From: DATDUW01 sp035290185
GTDB lineage: Bacteria; Patescibacteriota; Patescibacteriia; UBA9934; GWF2-40-263
DNA: 6,849 nucleotides
Direction of reading: 5' to 3'
NCBI GenBank assembly: GCA_035290185.1
Contig: DATDUW010000036.1
Location: forward strand, 1-6,849
The notes under the pieces are model-generated. The model ran no database searches, had not been told where the DNA came from, and saw nothing but the letters and a program-made list of their open reading frames with translations. The position numbers and the translations under genes were made by a program. This document shows positions 1-4,344 of this stretch, piece after piece. The first letter of the stretch is position 1. Each line of letters opens with the position of its first letter.

Positions 1-14
1 GATGCATACAAAAA

Positions 15-38
15 AATTGATGAACAAGCTCATCAATT
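15..38 (-). terminator. Intrinsic terminator of the 94-aa secreted protein gene
   Basis: Reading the minus strand, a perfect 9-bp stem (AATTGATGA pairing with TCATCAATT) encloses a 6-nt loop, GCTTGT, and runs straight into a T-tract at positions 15-10. It lies about 87 nt past the TAA of the upstream gene. The stem is AT-rich, but the perfect pairing plus immediate T-run is the standard Rho-independent pattern. Read on the plus strand it lacks a following T-run, so it points leftward. Confidence 0.8.
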
Positions 39-124
39 ATCCCTCGAAACCAAATTGAAATCGTAAAATCTTTTTTCTTAAAAAAATCGCTCAACGAAGT
101 GACATTGTGAAGGTGAGATAAAAA

Positions 125-409
125 TTAACCGGACAGGCATGCGACCGGGGGGAGGGCGAAGTCAGCGCTGACGGTGTAACCCGTCAGGCTGGTGGCGTCC
201 CAGATGTTCGATGTGTTACAGGTCTCGCCAAACATTTCGACACTTGATTCCCCACTCCACACGCACACCCCCTCGCCGTCGCAGAACCAACGCGGATCCT
301 CCGTTGCGTACGGATCCGTGTCGAACCCTTCGTAGTAGTGCGACGCTGCGTTCGCACTCGCGGTGTTCGCCAAAACGATCATTATTAAAAGAGCAACAAT
401 CAGACGCAT
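125..409 (-). CDS. Small secreted Cys-containing protein, 94 aa, unknown function
   Basis: I do not recognise the family. Residues 1-21 form a clear Sec signal peptide (MRLIVALLIM..., ending ANA|AS), so the mature protein is about 73 aa and exported. It has four cysteines outside the signal (C43, C49, C64, C91), enough for two disulfides, and many aromatic and acidic residues. The start at 409 is well supported: GGGAGG sits 4 nt upstream of the ATG. The mature part begins like many secreted jelly-roll or LamG-type domains (an FDTDP...W segment, then YTVSADFAL resembling a beta strand), but it stops far short of the 150 or more residues such a fold needs. It may therefore be a truncated relative or a small stand-alone protein. 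The sequence turns AT-rich immediately after the TAA, with no readable continuation. It has its own predicted promoter (555-583) and terminator (15-38), so it looks like a single-gene unit. Confidence 0.7.
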   Translation of the reverse strand: MRLIVALLIMIVLANTASANAASHYYEGFDTDPYATEDPRWFCDGEGVCVWSGESSVEMFGETCNTSNIWDATSLTGYTVSADFALPPVACLSG

Positions 410-530
410 AAGTCCTCCCTAGACATTGATGTGGCGTCGTCGTTTAACCTCCGGGACGACAAGAGGGGATGGTTATCATCCAGTGGAGGAGAACCTCTTA
501 AGATAGATTCCCGCCCATCGAATGACATAG

Positions 531-551
531 CTGTCTTCAGCTTGAAGACAG
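531..551 (-). promoter_or_regulatory. Perfect 9-3-9 inverted repeat at the predicted start of transcription
   Basis: CTGTCTTCA pairs perfectly with TGAAGACAG across a 3-nt centre. It begins only 3 nt downstream of the predicted -10 box (555-560), so it covers the expected +1. It could be an operator for a dimeric repressor or a hairpin at the 5' end of the mRNA. It has no T-run on either strand and is therefore not a convincing terminator for the lipoprotein gene ending at 619. Confidence 0.55.
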
Positions 552-554
552 ACA

Positions 555-583
555 ACCCTAGTTTGAATAAGAAAATTCGTCAA
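555..583 (-). promoter_or_regulatory. Predicted sigma70-type promoter for the 94-aa gene
   Basis: On the minus strand TTGACG (583-578) and TAGGGT (560-555) are separated by exactly 17 nt. The -35 box matches the consensus at 5 of 6 positions and the -10 at only 3 of 6. It lies in the gap between the lipoprotein stop (619) and the ATG at 409, and predicts a leader of roughly 139 nt. The position and orientation fit; the weak -10 keeps confidence moderate. Confidence 0.45.
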
Positions 584-618
584 GCCACTCCTTGATAAGC
601 CGCTTGTTTAATTGGGCA

Positions 619-1479
619 CTACGGTTCCAAACGGTTTGTTTCCCCCTTCACAAGAATCTCGACTGTTTTCACTCCACTAAACTGGCGCGCGGTATCCGTC
701 ACTTCGGAACTGATCGACCCAACCAAACACGATCCACCCAAGGGGCCCTCCACTGCCCCCTTCAAGTCCACAACCAACGTTCCATCTTCCTTCAAAGCAA
801 GATCCTTGAGTTCCGTCAAAAATGGAAGAGAAGAACGATACTGTTCCTGCCTTTCTGCTTCTGACGGCCCTTGGAGAAGGAGAAGCAGAGCCGTGCGGGC
901 CGGAGACGGCGTTACCGCAATGGATCGCAACACGGGAAACGTTTTTGTACAGGAAACGTCCGGATCCATCCGGTCGTTCAGAAAAAAGAGATTGACGGTC
1001 TGCGTTCGCGTGTCCATCAGCCTGACCGGAACCCGAACCACGTTCTCATCCGAACCATCTTTGGCCGAAGCATTATAGACCTCAATCGTAAGATTCGGAT
1101 CCGTGACAGCCGGAACAGCTATCCAAAAATCAATGTCTCCGAACTGCCCGATGTCCGGCGCAGCGGCCATGGTCGTTCCTTGAACAAGAATAGTATTCTC
1201 GCTGTTTAACAAACGCCAAGACACGACGTTTTCAAATACGCGCGCCTGTCCTTTTACCCGAAAAGGGGGTGTTATCTGGCTCCCAACCAACGGCGTTGTG
1301 AGGAGGATATTTTCATTTCCAGATGGCTGGGGAAAGGCGTCCGTTGCATTGATCTGGCCATCGTTTCCCTTCGCAAATTCAGATTGAACGCCCTGACCCG
1401 TCTTCGAGCACCCAATACCCAGGAGAATCATCAAACCAGCCAAAAGGAACAGGTTAGAACGAAAAAATTTTTGATACAT
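619..1479 (-). CDS. Lipoprotein with Gmad2 and GerMN domains
   Basis: A 286-aa surface lipoprotein. Residues 1-23 form a signal sequence with a strong hydrophobic run, ending at LGIGC, so Cys24 is the likely lipidation site. A polar linker follows to about residue 55. Residues ~57-153 match the Gmad2 immunoglobulin-like domain (ILLTTPLVGSQI..., FRVKGQARVFE, and the GDIDFW stretch). Residues ~162-280 match a GerMN domain (VNLFFLND, CTKTFPV, GPSEAE, then LGGSCLV and a KTVEILV strand). Gmad2-GerMN proteins are known in spore-formers and are common as lipoproteins in Patescibacteria. Their biochemical role is not settled; binding cell-wall or envelope partners is an inference. I chose the ATG at 1479 over a TTG at 1521 because it places the signal peptide at the N-terminus, although neither start has a good SD. 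It diverges from the 69-aa gene. I see no clear promoter or T-run terminator of its own. Confidence 0.85.
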   Translation of the reverse strand: MYQKFFRSNLFLLAGLMILLGIGCSKTGQGVQSEFAKGNDGQINATDAFPQPSGNENILLTTPLVGSQITPPFRVKGQARVFENVVSWRLLNSENTILVQGTTMAAAPDIGQFGDIDFWIAVPAVTDPNLTIEVYNASAKDGSDENVVRVPVRLMDTRTQTVNLFFLNDRMDPDVSCTKTFPVLRSIAVTPSPARTALLLLLQGPSEAERQEQYRSSLPFLTELKDLALKEDGTLVVDLKGAVEGPLGGSCLVGSISSEVTDTARQFSGVKTVEILVKGETNRLEP

Positions 1480-1504
1480 AGAATACGGGATTGATCCCTT
1501 CCCC

Positions 1505-1532
1505 TTGACTTTACTCTTCAAACAGGTAATTT
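1505..1532 (+). promoter_or_regulatory. Possible promoter for the 69-aa plus-strand gene
   Basis: TTGACT (1505-1510) and TAATTT (1527-1532) are 16 nt apart on the plus strand, which would give a leader of about 47 nt. The -35 box is strong and the -10 weak. The site lies just upstream of the oppositely oriented lipoprotein start (1479), so a protein bound here could affect both genes. Confidence 0.35.
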
Positions 1533-1585
1533 GCTATCGTGTTTTCGTTCGAAGCCGCTGGAAACCCATAAGGTGATGGAGAAAA

Positions 1586-1795
1586 ATGATGGATGGACTG
1601 AACCCAAGAGAAGTTTATATTTTCCATGTCTCCAAAGAAATAGGGGAGTATATCGAAGGAAAGGGAATAAGAAAACAACCCCTCAATGGGGTTCTAATGA
1701 CGATCTACTGCACTGCCGAGGTTCCGGAACAACTCCTGACCCTCTTGCGTGGCCAGGATAAAAAAGTCTGGACCCTATCACGGTCAGATCTCTGA
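1586..1795 (+). CDS. Small uncharacterised protein, 69 aa, only plus-strand gene
   Basis: I do not recognise the family. Three things make this a real gene. First, AGGTGAT (1571-1577), a 7-nt perfect match to the usual anti-SD of 16S rRNA, sits 8 nt before the first ATG. Second, the reading frame gives a balanced soluble protein. Third, a textbook intrinsic terminator in the same direction lies 50 nt after the stop. The product has no signal peptide or membrane segment. Its N-terminal half is charged and probably helical (REVYIFHVSKEIGEYIE), the middle carries a short hydrophobic strand-like part (GVLMTIYCTAEVPEQLLTLL), and the end is basic and tryptophan-containing (KKVWTLSRSDL). A small regulatory or DNA/RNA-binding protein is possible but unproven. 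A second ATG directly follows the first (codons 1 and 2), so the exact start is uncertain by one codon. A different frame (1531-1761) also stays open here but has no SD. Confidence 0.6.
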   Translation: MMDGLNPREVYIFHVSKEIGEYIEGKGIRKQPLNGVLMTIYCTAEVPEQLLTLLRGQDKKVWTLSRSDL

Positions 1796-1844
1796 CCTCC
1801 CTGTCTCCCTTCATCTGTTCATCTCTTGATCTCTTGTCCCATCT

Positions 1845-1866
1845 CGGCGCAAACCTCATTGCGCCG
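1845..1866 (+). terminator. Intrinsic terminator after the 69-aa gene
   Basis: CGGCGCAA pairs perfectly with TTGCGCCG (8 bp, GC-rich) around the 6-nt loop ACCTCA, and is followed at 1867-1875 by TATTTTTTT. It lies 50 nt past the stop of the plus-strand gene. This is the clearest terminator in the window and is strong evidence that plus-strand transcription is real here. Confidence 0.88.
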
Positions 1867-1909
1867 TATTTTTTTCAGGAAAATCGCCCCTATTCTCTTG
1901 CCAACGAAA

Positions 1910-1951
1910 AGCACCCGACAGACGAAGGGCTCCGGCAGGGTGCCGGGTGCT
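1910..1951 (-). terminator. Probable terminator of the MopE-like lipoprotein gene, with competing inner hairpin
   Basis: AGCACCCG (1910-1917) pairs with CGGGTGCT (1944-1951). Read on the minus strand the stem is followed by TTTCG, giving four consecutive T with the last stem base, which suits termination of the gene ending at 2083. The 26-nt loop contains CCGGCA (1932-1937), which can instead pair with TGCCGG (1941-1946); the two foldings share bases and exclude each other. GGGTGC occurs three times here (1938, 1945 and 1961). Confidence 0.45.
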
Positions 1952-1973
1952 CTCGTCCGCGGGTGCGGAGTTT

Positions 1974-1997
1974 AATTCTGCCTCCTGGAACAGAATT
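1974..1997 (+). terminator. Second plus-strand terminator-like hairpin
   Basis: AATTCTG (1974-1980) pairs with CAGAATT (1991-1997) around a 10-nt loop. It is followed on the plus strand by CAATTTTTTCC and more T-rich sequence. It could act as a backup stop for plus-strand transcription running toward the convergent lipoprotein gene. The stem is AT-rich and the T-run starts 4 nt late, so the call is moderate. Confidence 0.45.
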
Positions 1998-2082
1998 CAA
2001 TTTTTTCCTTTCTGATTTTTGACTTCCACCAGGATGGAAGCATCGGGATGAGAAGACCCGTGGGGGGGGAGACGTCTATTCA

Positions 2083-2898
2083 TTATGACGGGTCGTAAAA
2101 CCCGTCGCATCCCCCATCCGTTTGGGCAGTGCGCGAGGCCGTGCATCCCTCTGGATCTGCGGTATCCTCGCACTCCCACGCGACAGACGACATCGTAAAG
2201 ACGCCGCTGACGTCCCTCCAGGTCCCCAACTGCCCAGCGCACCTGACCCCGAACTCGTAGCCGTTGGGGAATGACCACGAATTTGTGCTCTCAATGCCGG
2301 CGTTGATCCAAAACCCCCTCCCATACAGGTCGGGGGTGCAGGTCACAATGACCTCATTCGACCACGAGGACGGGGGGGTGAACACCAAGCCGAGGTCTGC
2401 GCACGATTTTTCGGCCGTGTTGCATCCCTCGTCCACCGTTCCGTCGCAGTCATTGTCCTCGCTGTCGCAGGCCTCCGTGGCTCCGGGGTGGATCGTGGCG
2501 TCGGCGTCGTCGCAGTCATCGGCGCTGAGGACGTACCCGCTGACTACCGAACAGGTCACGATCGACAGGGCCCCGTTTCCGTGCCCGTCGCTGTCCGCAT
2601 CCAGGTACCAGGTGGTCGTGATGCCTTCGTCGATCTGCCCGTCGCAGTCATCGTCGATTCCGTTGCAGGCCTCCGTGGCGTAGGGATGGACGGCCGCGTT
2701 GGCGTCGTCGCAGTCGCCCTCGTCCCCGGTGTAGTCGTCACCGTCGTGATCCTCATCGGGGACGAACGTCGGCGTCACGTCAATCCCGCCGCCGATCGCG
2801 TCACAGTCCCCGTCGGGGCAGGAGCCACCGACGTCGAGAGCCGCACAACCGCCAACCAACACCGCCGCCACAAGGACGGCAAAAAATCTTCCGTTCAT
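2083..2898 (-). CDS. Lipoprotein with two MopE-like metal-binding repeats
   Basis: A 271-aa exported protein. Residues 1-17 are a lipoprotein signal ending at the lipobox LVGGC, so Cys18 is the probable lipid anchor. Two copies of the Asp/Cys-rich motif known as the putative metal-binding (MopE-type) repeat follow: residues ~61-92 (GDCDDANAAVHP..., then DDDCDGQIDEG) and ~127-158 (DDCDDADATIHPGATEAC, then DNDCDGTVDEG). DADSDGHGNG (100-109) between them and the acidic stretch at 48-60 resemble thrombospondin type-3 calcium loops. Residues 160-271 form a separate Cys-rich domain (C166, C187, C220, C243, C252, C264) that I do not recognise. Calcium or other divalent metal binding on the cell surface is the family-based expectation; copper binding is known for MopE itself. 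The start is firm: GGAGG lies 8 nt upstream of the ATG. It is a single-gene unit with its own promoter and a leader ending in a 21-nt palindrome. Base composition is richer in GC than in the ATPase gene. Confidence 0.85.
   Translation of the reverse strand: MNGRFFAVLVAAVLVGGCAALDVGGSCPDGDCDAIGGGIDVTPTFVPDEDHDGDDYTGDEGDCDDANAAVHPYATEACNGIDDDCDGQIDEGITTTWYLDADSDGHGNGALSIVTCSVVSGYVLSADDCDDADATIHPGATEACDSEDNDCDGTVDEGCNTAEKSCADLGLVFTPPSSWSNEVIVTCTPDLYGRGFWINAGIESTNSWSFPNGYEFGVRCAGQLGTWRDVSGVFTMSSVAWECEDTADPEGCTASRTAQTDGGCDGFYDPS
2087..2106 (-). repeat. Inverted repeat just inside the 3' end of the lipoprotein gene
   Basis: GACGGGT and ACCCGTC (7 bp) flank a 6-nt loop, ending within the last sense codon before the stop. 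In addition GACCCG at 2055-2060, past the stop, can pair with CGGGTC at 2089-2094, so two foldings compete. It may protect the 3' end of the mRNA. With no T-run next to it, I do not call it a terminator. Confidence 0.3.
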
Positions 2899-2914
2899 CG
2901 TGTTGTCCTCCGTT

Positions 2915-2935
2915 GGGCTGGTTTAAAACCAGCCC
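2915..2935 (-). promoter_or_regulatory. Perfect 21-nt palindrome abutting the SD of the MopE-like lipoprotein gene
   Basis: Minus strand: arm GGGCTGGTTT, one central T, then the exact complement AAACCAGCCC. Only three nucleotides (AAC) separate it from the GGAGG at 2911-2907. In the mRNA it would form a very stable hairpin just upstream of the ribosome site; as DNA it is a perfect dyad. It pairs in design with the element at 4358-4378. Confidence 0.75.
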
Positions 2936-2997
2936 TTTCTGTTTTATTGACCCGCTGAATCTCTTACGAAATCCAGCGGAAAGAACCTCGTCCCCTC

Positions 2998-3014
2998 TTT
3001 GTCAGGGTGACAAA
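2998..3014 (-). promoter_or_regulatory. Operator-like dyad covering the predicted start of transcription
   Basis: TTTGTCA and TGACAAA form a perfect 7-3-7 dyad that begins 2 nt downstream of the -10 box and spans the expected +1. That is a classic position for a repressor site. Alternatively it is a hairpin at the 5' end of the transcript. The 94-aa gene has a dyad in the same place (531-551). Confidence 0.5.
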
Positions 3015-3016
3015 AC

Positions 3017-3044
3017 AATATAACAGAATGAGGGAAAAAGTCAA
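3017..3044 (-). promoter_or_regulatory. Predicted sigma70-type promoter of the MopE-like lipoprotein gene
   Basis: Minus strand: TTGACT (3044-3039), a 16-nt spacer, then TATATT (3022-3017). Both boxes match the consensus at 5 of 6 positions. It sits directly downstream of the terminator of the preceding gene and is correctly oriented for the ATG at 2898. Confidence 0.7.
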
Positions 3045-3082
3045 GAGCTCCATTATCTCTGTTATCTCGTAAAGAACGAAAT

Positions 3083-3110
3083 CGGCCCACTGGAAGTTCC
3101 CAGTGGGCCG
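3083..3110 (-). terminator. Strong hairpin terminator after the coiled-coil barrel gene
   Basis: A perfect 11-bp GC-rich stem (CGGCCCACTGG with CCAGTGGGCCG) has a 6-nt loop. On the minus strand it is followed by ATTTCGTTCTTTACG, which is T-rich but interrupted; on the plus strand no T-run follows. It lies 127 nt past the stop of the gene ending at 3238 and just ahead of the next promoter. Confidence 0.7.
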
Positions 3111-3237
3111 ACGTTGGCAGAAACAGGTACCTATGCCCATTTTTCTGCCGAGTTTTTTGTGACAAAGATCGTCTCCCGGCCGCCACTTTCATGCGCGACC
3201 GGGGTTGCGGAGGGCCTGAGGAGCCCGGGGGGGTGGG

Positions 3238-4344
3238 TCAGAAGTGAACCATTCCCCCCACCGTCACCCCGTAGGTCAGCTCTCGATCCCCACAATCGGG
3301 GACATACACTCCGCCTCCGAAACCGACCAGCCTCAGGCCCAGCCACCTGTAGGCCATCCATTCAAAGGATGGAGCTAGACCGACCTGGAAGACCGGGTTG
3401 TCGGCCAAAAGGACGCCGACCTCCACACCCGCCCCAATCCGGAAGCGTTTCCATCCGTATCCGCCTCCGATCAGGATGGTCAGGTCTGGGCTGGACTGTT
3501 CCGTGGCCCCCCCCGCGGTCGTGACAACCGCGTTATAGGCTGCGATTCGGAGACCAACGGCCGCAAACCGGCCTTCGGGTTGGCCCAGTTCGACCTGGGC
3601 GACGAAAGCCGGATTGACCCCCCTCCGGACGAGACTCCTACGATAAGAAGTCTGATCGTCGAGAATGTCCGGTGTCTGTCCGAGCTCGAGCCCAACACCG
3701 AACCTGACAAATTTGTCGAGTGACTCCTTTGTCTTGTCGGCGGTCGTCTTGGCCTCAGTCGCGCCCGTCTCGGCTCGGTTGGCCGTGGAAACGGCGGTGT
3801 TCGCCGTGGTCTTGGCACTATTGGCCGCGGAGATGGCTGTGGCCGCCGAGATTTTGGCTTCCCCGGCCGTCTTCTTGGCCTCAGTCGCGCCCGTCTCGGC
3901 TCGGTTGGCCGTGGCGTTGGCCTGCGCTGCCAAGCTCGCGGTCAGGGCCAGCTGTAGCTCGGCCTCTTCCCTGGCCTTTCGCCGCGCGGCCTGGCGCTTC
4001 AGTTCCGCATCCGTTGCTGCGCGGGTGACGATGGGTTGCAGGATCCTCTCATCGTACTGAATACCCTTGCAGGTATCCGTCCCGACGTTGACCCACGTGC
4101 ACCCATGCCACTGGAAGCACCCGCAGCCTGCCTCAGGGGCCGTGTCCCCGCAGCTGTCAAAAGCCGCAGAGGCTTTTTTGGCCGTGCCCCATTTCCAGAG
4201 ACACTCCTTTTCGGCCGCGTTGCGACCCTGGACTGCCAGAGACTCGGCCAGAGCATAGGAATCGTCTTCCTGAGCCGCCACGGGCGCGGCCACCAGCAGG
4301 AACAACCCAGCCAGCGCAAAGGCCAGCCACAATTTTGTACACAT
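3238..4344 (-). CDS. Secreted coiled-coil protein with C-terminal outer-membrane-type beta-barrel
   Basis: A 368-aa exported protein of no family I can name. Residues 1-24 are a signal peptide (cleavage near VAA|Q). Residues 25-105 include a cluster of six cysteines (C48, C65, C74, C76, C82, C92). A basic/acidic helix (~108-133) leads into about nine heptads (145-207) with alanine at positions 2 and 5 of each, for example TANRAET and GATEAKK. Residues ~212-368 show eight alternating strand-like segments (FGVGLELG, FVAQVELG, GGGYGW, FRIGAGVEVGVL and others) and end in phenylalanine (YGVTVGGMVHF), the usual outer-membrane barrel sorting signal. The arrangement recalls adhesins or tail-fibre-like stalks anchored by a barrel. 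The frame is open upstream to 4446, but I start at 4344 because GGAGG lies 6 nt upstream and the signal peptide then starts at residue 1. A perfect 42-bp direct repeat lies inside the coiled coil. Confidence 0.8.
   Translation of the reverse strand: MCTKLWLAFALAGLFLLVAAPVAAQEDDSYALAESLAVQGRNAAEKECLWKWGTAKKASAAFDSCGDTAPEAGCGCFQWHGCTWVNVGTDTCKGIQYDERILQPIVTRAATDAELKRQAARRKAREEAELQLALTASLAAQANATANRAETGATEAKKTAGEAKISAATAISAANSAKTTANTAVSTANRAETGATEAKTTADKTKESLDKFVRFGVGLELGQTPDILDDQTSYRRSLVRRGVNPAFVAQVELGQPEGRFAAVGLRIAAYNAVVTTAGGATEQSSPDLTILIGGGYGWKRFRIGAGVEVGVLLADNPVFQVGLAPSFEWMAYRWLGLRLVGFGGGVYVPDCGDRELTYGVTVGGMVHF
3747..3788. repeat. 42-bp perfect direct repeat, copy 1
   Basis: Identical to 3873-3914. 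The offset is 126 bp, which is 42 codons or exactly six heptads, so both copies encode the same coiled-coil segment (around ANRAETGATEAK) in the same frame and heptad register. Such identity at the DNA level suggests recent duplication or gene conversion within the stalk. Confidence 0.9.
3873..3914. repeat. 42-bp perfect direct repeat, copy 2
   Basis: Second copy of the 3747-3788 repeat. The 84 bp between the copies encodes related but diverged heptads. Recombination between the copies would remove 126 bp, shortening the stalk by 42 residues without a frameshift. Confidence 0.9.

Larger units (their letters stand above)
2899..3016 (-). promoter_or_regulatory. Leader of the MopE-like lipoprotein gene
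   Basis: The predicted transcript starts near 3010, giving an untranslated leader of about 110 nt. It contains three inverted repeats: TTTGTCA/TGACAAA at 2998-3014 at the start point, CCGCTG/CAGCGG with a 16-nt loop in the middle (2952-2979), and the 21-nt palindrome next to the SD. No open frame with an SD lies within it. The remaining gene-free part (3017-3237) holds the promoter, the terminator of the preceding gene and about 127 nt in which I see nothing else. Confidence 0.45.

Noticed and set aside
421..460. Extra CGGAGG and an 8-codon upstream reading frame before the 94-aa gene
   Set aside because: The CGGAGG is more than 20 nt from the small ATG, too far to act as its SD; I see no evidence that it is translated.
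1480..1521. TTG start 14 codons upstream for the Gmad2-GerMN lipoprotein
   Set aside because: It would put a charged 14-residue extension before the signal peptide and has no SD.
1531..1761. Alternative plus-strand frame of 76 codons overlapping the 69-aa gene
   Set aside because: No SD, Arg/Lys-rich shadow-like product; the other frame has a perfect SD and better composition.
1834..2022. Plus-strand frame of 62 codons after the 69-aa gene
   Set aside because: It starts at the strong terminator and runs through the nested inverted repeats; no SD.
2430..2720. Repeated GTCGCAGTC-type strings suggesting a CRISPR-like or tandem repeat
   Set aside because: They are the coding sequence of the two MopE-like motifs (Asp-Cys-Asp), with irregular spacing and diverged copies.
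2264..2958. Plus-strand frames of 139 and 156 codons
   Set aside because: Antisense shadows of the MopE-like repeat gene; the true strand shows signal peptide, lipobox and conserved motifs.
2944..3192. Minus-strand frame of 82 codons before the MopE-like lipoprotein
   Set aside because: It spans the terminator at 3083-3110 and the promoter at 3017-3044, so it cannot be an ordinary gene in the same layout.
3665..4060. Open plus-strand frames of 131 and 102 codons opposite the coiled coil
   Set aside because: They are mirror images of the alanine-rich repeats on the minus strand; low-complexity GC-rich coding often leaves the opposite frames open.
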